The translations under genes were made by a program, and so were the position numbers. From the NCBI GenBank assembly GCA_039707655.1, contig CM077664.1:25718781-25782780 (forward strand): 64,000 nucleotides of DNA, read 5' to 3'. The stretch is from Elymus sibiricus (taxonomy: Eukaryota; Streptophyta; Magnoliopsida; Poales; Poaceae). Positions within the stretch are counted from its first letter, which is position 1, and every line of letters begins with the position of its first letter. Under the pieces are notes generated by a model. It searched no databases and was not told the DNA's origin. It saw only the letters and a program-made list of their open reading frames with translations. Positions 33,706-45,403 of the stretch are shown piece after piece.

Positions 33706-36700
33706 TTAGGGGGTAGACGGAAACAAAGTGGGGTATTCATCACGAAGACAATCCTTGCGTTCCCAAGTGGCTTCATCTTTAGAATGGTTTGACCACTGAA
33801 CCTTTAGGAACTTGATTGTCTTCTGACGGGTGCGACGCTCAGCTTGATCAAGAATGCGGACCGGATGCTCTTTATAAGAGAGGTCTTGTTGCAATTCAAG
33901 CACTTCATGGTCCACTGCTCGGATAGGGTCCTTGAGGCAGCGGCGGAGCTGTGACACATGGAAGACATCGTGAACCTGAGAAAGGTTCGATGGCAGTTCC
34001 AATTGGTATGCCACTTTTCCACGTCTTTCGAGTATAGGGAAAGGACCAATGTAGCGAGGAGCTAGCTTGCCCTCGATCTCAAAACGGTGAGCAACTTCAT
34101 CGGTGTGACTCGAAGATAAGCCTTTTCGCCAGGCTGATAAACCATATCTTTGTGATGACGGTCATACTACCTCTTCTGACGAGACTGAGCAGTCTTCAGA
34201 TTCTCGCGAATAACGCGGACTTTTTCTTCGACATGTTGGATAATATCCGGACCGAAGAGGGGCCGTTTGCCAGTTTCTGACCAATTCAGAGGAGTTCGGC
34301 ACTTTCATCCATATAACACTTCGAAGGGGGCCATCTTCAGACTAGCTTGATAGCTATTATTGAATGAGAATTTAGCATACGGGAGAGACTCCTCCCATTT
34401 CTTGCCAAAGGAAATGACACAAGCTCGAAGCATGTCTTCAAGAATTTGGTTGACTCGTTCAACTTGACCCTGGGACTGAGGCTGAAAAGCAGTGCTAAAC
34501 GACAGATGAGTTCCCATAGCATCCTGAAAACTTCCCCAAAATCTTGAAGTGAAAAGGCTGCCACGGGCTGAGCTGATTGCCAACGGAATACCGTGGAGTG
34601 AAACAATTTTGGAAACATACAGATCTGCCAACTGACTAGCAGTGATGGTTTCTTTGACGGGAAGAAAGTGAGCAACCTTGGAAAGCTGGTCAATGACGAC
34701 AAGAATAGCATCATGACCCTTCTGCGATTTGGGAAAACCGGTGATGAAATCCATCTCAACATTGTCCCATTTCCATTCAGGAATAGTAAGGGGTTGCAGA
34801 GTTCTAGCAGGTCGTTGATGTTCTGCTTTGATACGACGGCAAACGTCACATTTAGCAACATAGCAAGCAATGTCTTGCTTCATGTTTGGCCACCAGAATC
34901 TCTGACGAATGTCTTGGTACATCTTGGTACTACCGAGATGAATAGACAGAGGTGTATCGTGAGCTTCTTTCATGACATCCTGTTTCATGTCCAGGTTATC
35001 TTTGCTAGAAACCACTAGGCGACCCTTGAAGAACAAGGTGCCATCATTATCAACGGTGAAGAATGAGGGCTTCCCTCCTCCGAGGTAATTCTTAATCCTT
35101 TCAACGTCAGAGTCAAACTTCTGAATTCTCTTGATGGAGCCTACGAGATCTGGTTTAACAACCATGGTGTTGAGTGAACCCTGAGGAACAATATGGAGGT
35201 TCATCTTGCGGAGTTCTTCATGAAGAAGGGGCTGAGCTTGTTGTACCATGAGGTTGTTGCAATAGGACTTGCGACTCAAGGCATCAGCCATTACGTTAGC
35301 CTTGCCTGGGGTATAAGAAATGCCCAAGTTATAATCTGATATGGCCTCCATCCATCTTTGCTGACGAAGGTTCAGATCCGGCTGAGTGAATAAGTACTTT
35401 AGACTTTGATGATCTGTGAAGATCTCGCAACGATTACCAAGGAGGTAATGTCGACATAACTTCAGAGCATAGATAACTCCAGCAAGTTCGAGATCATGTG
35501 TTGGATAGTTCTCTTCATGAGGACGCAACTGGCGAGAGCCATAAGCAATCACTTTACGCTCTTGCATGAGGACACAGCCTAATGCTTGCCGAGAGGCGTC
35601 ACGGTAGATCACGAAGTCTTTGTGTGTATCAGGGGGAGCATGCACTGGGGTAGAAGTCAACTTGTCTTTCAGAGTTTGGAAACCTTCCTGACATTTGAAT
35701 GTCCACTCAAACGTCTTGCCCTTGTGGAGCAGGTCAGTCAACGGTTTAGCAATCTTGGAGAAGTTCTCGACAAAACGATGGCAATAGCTGGCGAGTTCGA
35801 GAAAACTTCTAACTTGCTTGACATTCTTAGGAGGAGTCCAGTCAAGAATAGCTTGAACTCATTCAGGATTAACAGCAATGCCTTCTGCAGAGATGACATG
35901 GCCAAGATAGGTCACTTCAGGTAACCAGAACTCGCACTTGGAGTATTTGGCCTAAAGTTGGTGTTCACGAAGCTTCTCCAGTACAAGCCGAAGATGTTCG
36001 GCATGTTCTTCTTTATTCTTGGAATAGACCAGAATATCATCAAGGTAAACCATGACGAATTTGTCGAGGTAATCCATGAAGATGTAGTTCATCAATCGAC
36101 AGAAGGTGGCTGGAGCATTGGTTAAGCCAAAGGACATGATGGTGTACTCGTATGAACCATAACGAATAACAAAGGCAGTTTTCGGAATGTCCTCTTCATG
36201 GACCCTGATCTGATGGTATCCTAACCTCAACGAGTTTAGAGAAGACTGATGATCCAGCAAGTTGGTCATACAAGTCATTGATCCTAGGAAGGGGGTACTT
36301 GTTCTGAATCGTCGCCTGATTGACAGGGCGATAGTCCACAACCAAGCGATTTGTTCCATCCTTCTTCTTAACAAAGAGCGAAGGAGAACCCCATGTAGAG
36401 GAGCTGGAGCGAATGAATCCTTTGCGAAGTGATCCTTCGATTTCCTTCTTAAGCTCGAGAAGTTCATGTGGCGGCATCTTGTAGGGGCACTTGGCAATAG
36501 GAGCGGTGCCTGGTTTCAAGTCGATGACGAACTCGACGGCTCGAGCAGGGGGTATCCCTGGAAGTTCTTCTGGAAAGACGTCCTGGAAGTCACGGACGAC
36601 CGGAATGTTCTCGATGTTAAGCAACGGTGATGCATTCAAAGCATTTATCGCATATATCTGGGCTTCGGCATTTTTGATCTTTCGAGCTGAGTAGCTCACT

Positions 36701-38136
36701 ATGTGGTCGGAGGGGTGTAAGAGTTGGACAGTTTTAGTGGCACAGTCGATCAAAGCACAATGAGCTTTCAGCCAATCCATACCAAGGATGACATCGATGT
36801 TCGAAGACTGGAGAACGATGGGAGAGGTAAAGAACTATAGTCCTTCAATTCCAATGGAGACATTAGGGATCACATTGGTGGTCCGACATTGGGATCCGGG
36901 GGTATTAACCACTAATGGGGAAGGCAATGATTCAAGTGTCATGTCATGCGCGAGTGCAAATGCTTCAGATATAAATGAATGCGATGCTCCTGTATCAGAA
37001 AGAACAGAAGCGGGTACTAAATTAACAGGAAGGGTACCCATCACGATGTTCGGTTCCTCCTGAGCTTCTTCAGCGTCAACATGGTTGGCATGACCACGAC
37101 TGAATGAAGGCGGCCCAGTATTAGTGTTGTTGCCACGGCCATTTCGACGACCAGTGGAAGGAAGTGCCAGTTGGTTCTGGTTCAGATTGCAGTTTCTAGC
37201 ACGGTGACCTAGCTGTCCACACTTGAAGCATAGTCCATCATTGGGATGAGGAGCCATAGTATTGGGCTGTCCACCTTGAATTCTGGGCTGTCTTGGTGGT
37301 GGTGGGGGAAGACGACGTGCAACATAGGAAGGCCTCGGTGCTGGGGCAGCTTGCGGGTAAACATTTTGGGGAATCCACACTCGGCGCTTCTGGGCAGACG
37401 TGCCCGAAGATGAGCCAACGTCACGAGTGCGTTTGATGGTCTCCTGGTGCTCAATACAACTGGTCTCAGCCTGAATGGCCTTGTTGACAAGAGTGGCAAA
37501 GTCGGTGAACTCATGGAGACAGAGTGCGAGCTTCAAGTCAGGGTTCACTCCATCATGAAACTTCTCCTGTTTGCGTGCATCAGTGGAGACATCGTCTTCT
37601 GCGTAGCGAGACAAGTTGAGAAATTCCCGCTGATATGCATCAACAGTCATCCTGCCCTGAACAAGGTTGCAGAACTCCTTCTTCTTCCTGTCGATTATTC
37701 CCTGGGGAATGTGACGTGCCCAGAAAGTAGTCTGGAATTACTCCCAAGTGACGACAGTACCGATAGGCAGCATACGCCTGTGGCTGTCCCACCATTGTGC
37801 AGCTGGACCCTTCAGATGGCATGCCGCAAAGGTGACGTAGTTGGCAGGGGCAACATTGGCAGACTCCAACTCGAAGGTGATCTCATGAAGCCAGTCATCA
37901 GCATCAAGTGGGTTCGTTGAGGTGCGGTAGATAGCTGGGTTGAGACGCGTAAAGTCCTGAAGTGTGACTTGTCCATGCTGGTGCTGGTTGTTGTGGTTGG
38001 GGAACTGGTTCATGATTCCTTTAATAAACTGACGGTTCAGCTCAAACTGTGCCATCATGGTGGCAACATATGGTGGAGGGGGTGGGTTGTCATCACCACG
38101 TCCACGACCACGACCACGGTTACCTCTCCCGACCAT
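33706..38136 (-). pseudogene. Gag-pol polyprotein of chromovirus A, frameshifted
   Basis: Order on the minus strand: gag from the ATG at 38136 (in-frame stop at 37738), CCHC zinc knuckle CFKCGQLGHRARNC near 37230-37190, protease LSDTGASHS near 36990, reverse transcriptase with YLDD near 36040, RNase H (DASRQALGC, TDHQSLKYL, ADALSRK) 35620-35270, integrase 35000-34500, and a C-terminal chromodomain-like segment to 33706 (EHPVRILDQ... KVQWSNHS). This order and the chromodomain place it among Tekay-type chromoviruses. Gag to early RT is in one frame, the RT palm to integrase in a second after a break near 36230, and the end returns to the first near 34000-34300. The integrase has SSARGS where the second catalytic Asp normally stands (SDRGS). 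The element cannot be autonomous as it stands. Confidence 0.85.
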
Positions 38137-38390
38137 TCTGAATAGAACAACATGGATCGGTTAACAATTGTAAAGGCAGGCAGGTAAGACAAAAAAAGTA
38201 CGGGGAATGCGACGGAATACTTAGTAGTAGTCATATCTTACAAAAGGGGCCATACATAGAGTTTAGTACAGGGATTAGTGACATCGCAGGTGGCACGCAG
38301 GCACGCGACGAACATAACTGATACTAATAAGTAAGGCTACATCAGTCCCAGAGGAAACTACGGAAGTGAGTGTATCCTGACATCTGCTGG
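38137..38390 (-). other. 5' leader remnant of chromovirus A
   Basis: About 250 bases upstream of gag with no ORF. The expected PBS and LTR end are absent; sequence passes into a Copia LTR at about 38391. Confidence 0.5.
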
Positions 38391-40185
38391 TGACGCGTCG
38401 GGAAATCCTCCACGGAAGGAAAACCCATGTGCACATGTGGAATAATAAACAGTAAAATGTATTCCTAGTCGTGCCTCTAAGACTAGCTCAAGTGTTGCAT
38501 GATGATTACATTTTCCTGATCATGGGCATGTCTATGCCGGCAACTTTGAGGACACAATGTTATAAGAACACTTGTGTTGAATCAACCGAATTGATGTTAT
38601 GCTATGAGATACATTCGTCACAAGTTAATGGTATATATAACACAGCGAAAGTTAACGTTTCATAATTCCTTAGACCATGAGAGTATCGAGTTCCTTCGTG
38701 CTTGCTTCATGAACTTTGCAGTTTGTTAAACGTCACCTGTAATAGGGCGGCTATTACGACAGCTTATGGGTTCATGGAGAAGTATGACACGGGACTTGAT
38801 AGCTCATTATTGGGATTTGCTCCTCCGTCGATGGAGAGATATTCTTAGGGCCCTCTCAGTGTGACGGTATCCATCAACATCTAGCCAGACGCAGTGTGAT
38901 TTGATCACGGGGTTACCGAAACACGGGAACAATAAAAGAGACCAAAGCCAGTAATGAGGAAACTGGCATAGTGAACAAAGTTGTTGATTCATGGGGATGC
39001 CGATAAATCTCACCTCAAGTTTTTGTAACATATCGCGAAGCAATAGAAATAGCACTCAGAAACTACAGGTTCACCCAAATATTTATTCGTGTGGGTATAG
39101 GGATCAATATGGATGTCCATGGTTCCACTATTGATCATTGATCGAAAAGAGTTCCGGTCATGTCTATATTTCACCGAACCTATAGGGTCACACACTTAAG
39201 GGTCATCTATCTGTTGAATACCAAGTGAGGAGACGGAGAGAAAGTCACCGAAAAAGTTTTGGAGACAACAAAAAAGTTTTGGACAGAAAAACAGAAATAT
39301 TTCGGAGTAAACCATCGCACTGAAAATGTTTTGGAGTAAAACCATAATACCGGAAATTATTTTAGAGGGTGCCAGAAATGTTCTGGGACCGTCCAGAATA
39401 TTTCCAGAGAGAACGCGCGCGAAAAACACAGTGTCCCCGTCGGGGGGACAAGATCCCATGATTCGTAGAAAGTGTTTTTATGGCAGGTTTGGGGGGGCCC
39501 TTGGAGGCATCCTTCCTTATTTGGTGGAGACAGTTTTAGGGGAGGTGGGTCGCCCATGAGGGGGCCTTGTTCACCACAGCCAAGGTGGGGGGCCCCCTAT
39601 GCAGCTTCCTCCCACCTTTGGTGGGTGGCTTTTTGGTGGGTGGCTTTTTGGAAGGCGCCCCCCTTTGGTCCTAAATCCTCATGCCTCCCACCATCCCTTC
39701 CTTCTCCTATAAATAGAGGTGGAGAGAGCTCTCCACTTCATCCAAGTTTTCACTTGAGCTCTCTCATACAAAGGCATGCAATGATCTGCCCTTCTCTCTC
39801 CCTCCACGAAATAATTTCGTAGTGCCGAAAGGATGGCTGGCTTTTGGCAGAGTTTAGCTCTGGACGGCGAAGCCCTGCTGGATAGCTGACACCATATTTG
39901 TGCAACCTGGTAGAGAGATCGTACGTTCGATCTTCTGTTCGAGGGACTGTTCGAGAGCCTGCCCGAAGGGCTATCCGAGGGACCGTCCGAGGGAGAACAT
40001 CCTCGTGGTTGGGAGGTTGTAAAATCCTAGCTACGGGGACCTGCACCGACGACCTTCACCGACTCTCCTTCCGCTGCTGCTACGAGTTGGTAATGATCAG
40101 ATCAACCCTTGTATGCATCTTCATAGTGATCCTGTGCGTGCTCGTAGTATGGATTTTTTTTTGTTTTCTTCTATGTTCCCCTACA
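38391..40185 (+). mobile_element. Copia-type LTR, no internal region (solo or fragment)
   Basis: The layout resembles Triticeae BARE/WIS/Angela-type LTRs: CCTTAGACCATGAGA near 38670, CACACTTAAGGG near 39190, a TATA box CTATAAATAG at 39707-39716, a leader, then a 3' end TATGTTCCCCTACA at 40172-40185. The left end is uncertain (TGACGCGTCGGGAAATCC is the best candidate) and no matching target duplication was found. No PBS, gag or pol is attached. Confidence 0.6.
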
Positions 40186-40264
40186 ATTTCAATTAGTCAT
40201 TTTAAACACGTTTAATTAGTGGGTGGGTCCTAGCAGTCAGTGGCACAGGGGTTAAGGGAAACTA

Positions 40265-42626
40265 TCTATTATATTATTAAAACGATAGAAAACGAACGGC
40301 TCAGATGTAATAAAAGATAAAGAGTTGTAAAGAACGGCTGGGATTTGCAAAAAAGAAGTATGTAAAAAAAAGCAATCTATAGGCTCACACTATTGGAATC
40401 CGTCGCATAAGCAAAACACAATGGATTCATTTTCAAGAGGCATCGTACGTTTGCAGGACTCGGCCAAAGAATTCTACAATGCACTACACGTAGTAGTCAA
40501 AGGTAACGTATTAGTTTACAACTCTTAAGTAATTTTGGGATTCATCTTTTCCTGACCGGACAGGCTGGCTGCATGGTGCATATCCATAGAAACGTACAAA
40601 AGAACATATCATGGGCACGTACAAAACCTTCCTGAAAAAGGCACACGTACAGGTTAGGAAAAGATGCATGTATACAGATTAAAAAAGAAAGAAAAAAAAG
40701 AAAAGAAAGAGGCACGTTCCTAAAAAAGGCACACGTACATGTTAGGAAAAGATGCATGTATATACAGATTAAAAAAGAAAGAGGCACGTACAGATTAAAA
40801 CAAGGCACACGTGCAGAAACAGGGCACGTCATATAAGGAAACACTTCTTTAACCTCTAATAATCTCTTTGGTCAGATTACACGTAAGTGTCAACTACACG
40901 TTCTCAAGGACTCGAACGCACCGCACAAACAAGTACTACTATTAGTTAAAAAAAAGAACTATTGGCTGCTACCACAGGAACCAGTCATCTCCCGATTAGG
41001 ATACAGACCTGCCTCTTCGATGATTATGAATGACCTGACCAGGGACGAAGCCTCGCCACCGGTAACCAGCCAGAGCAAAGAAACAATTGCCTTGCCGCGG
41101 GACAAGGAATGCCATGCATCATCACATGTACGAGTATGACAGAGCCCCGAACCAGCATCACGTGTACGAGTATGGCAAAGAGCCCCGAAGCAGCCTGCCC
41201 GTGGCAGACATGGATGCAGGCGAAAAAGAAGCGGCGGCGGCAAAGTCGTCAACGACGACGACGTAACCCTAGAGTCGTCACATTGGAATCAGTAAGCAAT
41301 ATGTTGAAATATTCTCAACAATGGACAAGAGGAGTAATGGAGGAAAACTCGGAGACTAAAATGGTCTGGCTTCGCATGGAAGTACGCTCCAGGATCCTCA
41401 GTGCTATTAGTCACACGTTATTCCTCCTCTGTGTTTTTAACAACAATAATAAATTTATCATAAAAAATTCCACCGCAGTTTGATCATGTTCCTCATGATG
41501 CACATTTGAGCTATCTTAAACAACATTTTGGAGATGAGTAAAAAATAGCTATAATGAAGAGGAGTAGAAGACCATTGCTATTGTGCCATGCCTATGAGCT
41601 AGAGAATCATGAATATGATGTAACATAGTCTCATGTCAGCAATGTAAGAGTTGGAAGCACAAATCAAGTCAAGTATGTGGTAATATCCTTAGTGTGCAAA
41701 AGAATACAACTTTATGCCAATACCATGCATGGACACCATCATAAAATATTCAATTTGTGTGCACACTTATCGAGCTGTAATGATTTAGAATTTTTTTGAT
41801 GAGTGTGCCCTGATAAAAATTCGATGTTAGATGTGCGGGCGATAATACATATTTCATATGTATGACATTGTACTGAACGAATATGTAAATGTAATATTGC
41901 ACTGGTGATGAGGCTGGACAGGAAGAAAATATATGTTTAGATTCTGTTCTTTGTTCTAAATTTCCTTTTTTTTTGCGAATATTGTTCTAAATTTCCCAGA
42001 AGATATTTAGGAAGTATTTTAATAATTTATCTTTGCTGTCCAATTAGACATCAACATTGAATCATAGAAGCATATATTGAGAATAATGTGTGCACTCAAA
42101 CATTACTAATGTTGGCAATTAGTGTATAAAAAATAGATTACGCAACTAAAATTAATATAATTCTATTTGCAATGGATGATTTCTGTAGTCTTATCATAAT
42201 TTTTAATTTTGAACAAATATTCATACTTAAAAAGTAATGATCAGAGTTATGTACCAGATATGCTGAAATTCTAAGGCGATGTACATAATAGTATGTAAGC
42301 CGAGGAAACATGCATGTCACTAAAAGAAAAAAAGAAGTCGAGAATTATTTCTCTCCATAGCCAGATGAATTTGTCCAATAATACATGTAACCAAAGTGCA
42401 AAGATTTATATCTCTATAGAAGATTTATATCTCTATAGAAATAATAAATATAATTATGTCCATCACGAACTTCTTAGTAATACAATGATTTGGTAATCTA
42501 CACAATGGCATATTTATAGAATAATAGTTACCAAAGCTATGCGCTAGAGACCGTGTCTAAATCTAAAACCAGAAATATGAGATACTTAATAATCTAGCCG
42601 CGCGAATGCGCGGGTCACCCTGCTAG
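40265..42626 (+). mobile_element. Non-autonomous Helitron, 2362 bp
   Basis: Starts TCTATTATATTATTAAAACG after an A and ends CTAG before a T, the expected A^T insertion without target duplication. A hairpin CCGCGC-GAAT-GCGCGG at 42598-42613 stands ten bases before CTAG. These are the terminal hallmarks of Helitrons. No Rep/helicase ORF is present. The longest frame (41109-41483) has no recognised domain; the element may carry captured sequence, but none was identified. Confidence 0.8.
40631..40800. repeat. 88-bp tandem duplication inside the Helitron
   Basis: CCTGAAAAAGGCACACGTAC at 40631 and CCTAAAAAAGGCACACGTAC at 40719 start two copies, both with GTTAGGAAAAGATGCATGTAT and ACAGATTAAAAAAGAAAG. 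Confidence 0.7.
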
Positions 42627-44181
42627 TTTAAGTTAATTAACAAGGTGGGGCTCGGTGGTCAGTGGCTGTGGGTTTAATTAAGTGCTACAGTAAACCAGGC
42701 CAACTGTCAGTGAGTGTTTAGTGGGCAATTAGTGACTAGCTAATGAGAAAATATGCGGGGTCCACCTGTCGGGGACCCAGCCGTAGTTTAAACTGCTTGC
42801 GTGCGCCGGCGAGGCTCCGACGACCTCTAGACGCAGTGGTGGGCTTCGAGAATCACCGTCTGGCGATGGTTTCATGTGCGGAAGGGCACGTTCGAGAGCC
42901 GGTGCTCGTGCGCATCCAACGGTGCAAGTGGCCGCAGCAGGGGTGGCCGGAGTAAGCGGTGGCGATGACAAAAGCGGTGGCCAGAGTTCGGGTGTGCACG
43001 GGACTGACGCTACGACGTGCAAATCAATCGACTATTGGCGTCTATAGCATATACGGAAGCTCACAAGGCTGTTGGACACACGCGCGGGACGAAACGGTCA
43101 CCGAAGCATCATCGGTGATGAGGTCGTGCGGCGGTGCTCCTTGGCTCGCATGGAATTGATGGCTAGAGCATGAAATCGACAGTGGTGAGAGAGGGGAAAT
43201 ACTAAGTGGCTCACAGGGAGTCAGCCAAGCAGCTTACTGGGCTCGGGGAAGCGTTGGAGACGACGAAGCAGCGGCGGCAATTTTCGGTGCCCGAGGTAGA
43301 AGACGATGGCGATGGCGACGATGCAGTGGTGTGCTGCTCGAATCCGAGGGCGTAGTCGATGGAGACAAGGACGACGAAGCTTCTGGACACCTCCTCATGG
43401 CTCGGGGGCAACTCTGGCCATGGCAACTAGGGCAGCGCGGCGGTGGCTGCTCGGGCGTCATTTCGATCGAGTAGAGCGAGGGCGAGAGGGGAAAAAGAGG
43501 GGCTAGGATTTGTCGACGAGGTCGAGGGCAACCTTATTTAGCCCCCTGCGATGGTAGGAGCGTCGCGGTGTCGGTTATCCACCGACGGATCACGCATCGG
43601 CCACGGGCATGGCGACAGCGAGGTGGAAGAAGACTGTAAGAGAGGTGGGTTGGGCCTGCTGCAGCTCAGTTGGGCCGAATGCATAGTAAGTGTTCTCTTT
43701 TATTCTTTTTCTTTTCTATTTTGATTTAATCTATTGTTTTCTATTTATTTCAGCTAGCAATTGAATTTTGTTGTAGATGAAACTTTACACATAATTTCCA
43801 TGCAATATTTCAAAGTCATACACAAGCTTTCAGATTATTTCGAAAAGGATAGATATTTATTTGTAGTTAAATTGCCCTGTTTAATGTTGCTGGTCATGTT
43901 TGAATATTGCTAGGGTTTAATTAATAATCAAAATGGAGTTTGTTTTATTTTTACAAATGCTTGGGGATCTAACCAGATCATGTCAACATTTTTAAATGAC
44001 AATTTGATAAAATATTTTTGTTTTTATAGTTTTGAATTTGAATTTGAGAGTTGGATTAATCCTAATTGTGATTTAATTATGACAATGATGGTGACATGGC
44101 ATGTTAATTTGGTTAATGACATGACTAAGGTCTAGGGATGTTACAACTATAAACCTAGAGAAGGTCAGAGCAAAAGTAGGA

Positions 44182-45399
44182 GTGAGAGATTTTGACAAAA
44201 TCCATGATTTCATTGAAGTCACTGACAAAGATTTGATGATTTATAGAGTTTTTGCTGAACTGGAGTCAGTTGTGGAGCATGGATGGTACTCTGATTTCAA
44301 AAGACAAAATATAGATGAAGGAGAACAGGAAGGCCTCTGGAATGATACGAGGAAGAAACATAAAGGAAATGAATTTGGAAGTAGCACCAACAAGGAAGTG
44401 ATCTCTGTGGGGAGCCTGAGTTTGACTCAATTTGAAGAGATTAAGAAGAGGAGTGAGGAACTGCTGAAAGCACAAAGTGATCACAGGTCTGATCTTGTAG
44501 GCAGGAAAAAATTATAGGCTGATATGGTGGCTGTAATGAACAAAATTCAAATGCTGGAGGAAGAGAAAGCTAGACAAATGGCTCTAAAATTAGTTGAGGA
44601 AAAGAGGATCTTGGAACTTGAGGGAGAAAGGAAAAATCTAGTGGATATGGTCAACAAGTAGCAGGAGCTAATCACTCAGTGTATGATGAAAATTGAACAA
44701 TGGGAAGCTAGGGAGCAAGAGATTAAGGATTTTGCCGAGGAAGATATACATGCTAAGAACAGCCAGAATATTAATGATGAGAATGGAGCTTATGTGGAAC
44801 CTGTGGATTACAATGCTAGTCAAGATTCAGTGGAGTCATTGGGTACTAAACTGGGAATTAAGCATGATGCTGAGCCTGGCAAGGATGCTGAGAAGGATGG
44901 GAGGCCTACTAGAAGATGTGACAGATTGATTGACAAGAGAGATGCTAAAATGGAGGATCTGGCCATGGAAAGGGCTGCTGAGAAGAATAACTATGGTAAT
45001 ACTCCTGATTCTGCTCCTTCTGACCCATCTCTCTTTAATATGGCTAGTGTGGTAGGGATTGATCTTGGGTGTTCCATTGCTATGATTGATCAAAATCTAG
45101 ACCTGATTGCCAATATGGAACAAGCTAGGAAAGATTTTTACCATCAACACAATGTTAATAAAAATAAAGAAAATGAACCTTGCTCCCCAAATCCCATTGA
45201 TATTGGGGATGCAGAGATTGGTGAGCTGTATTCTGAAGATGATCATTCTGATGCTGAGACAGAAATGGATTATTATAAGCATTTGAAAAATATTTTTTTA
45301 AGTGGTAGAAAAAAGGGAAGTGGCTCACCAGTTATTAATTGTGTGAAGCACACTGTGTCTATTTGGGGCCTTAATAAACATAAGAAGAAAATAAGATAA
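44182..45399 (+). pseudogene. LINE ORF1 remnant
   Basis: Open from 44182 to a TAG at 44515, another TAG near 44660, then open from 44683 to 45399. It begins with VRDFDKIHDF and a segment predicted as helical (EEIKKRSEELLK, EEEKARQMALKLVEEKR), followed by an acidic tail with GRPTRRCDRLIDKRD. The region upstream that should hold the RNA-binding domain is missing. ORF1 proteins of plant LINEs bind element RNA; here the role is inferred from position before ORF2. Confidence 0.55.
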
Positions 45400-45403
45400 A
45401 TAA

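Larger units (their letters stand above)
40186..44145 (-). mobile_element. Gypsy LTR fragment interrupted by a Helitron
   Basis: Pieces 40186-40264 and 42627-44145. The right end GGGATGTTACA is the sense 5' terminus (TGTAACATCCC). A TATA-like CTAAATAAGG lies near 43543-43534 on the minus strand. Order of features parallels 32.2-33.67 kb in the chromovirus A LTR (TTGAATTTGAATTTGA, then GTGACATGGCAT, then the terminus) but sequences differ widely, so it is a related, not a sister, LTR. The part homologous to the left 2 kb of that LTR is missing. Confidence 0.55.

Noticed and set aside
34337..34870. 177-codon minus-strand ORF
   Set aside because: An out-of-frame shadow of the integrase region of chromovirus A.
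38391..38490. Exact left end and target duplication of the Copia LTR
   Set aside because: No TGTTGG-type start or ATTTC repeat (expected from 40186-40190) was found, so no exact end is claimed.
41109..41483. 124-codon ORF inside the Helitron
   Set aside because: Low-complexity Lys/Arg and Asn runs, no Rep or helicase motif; kept only as a possible captured fragment not named.
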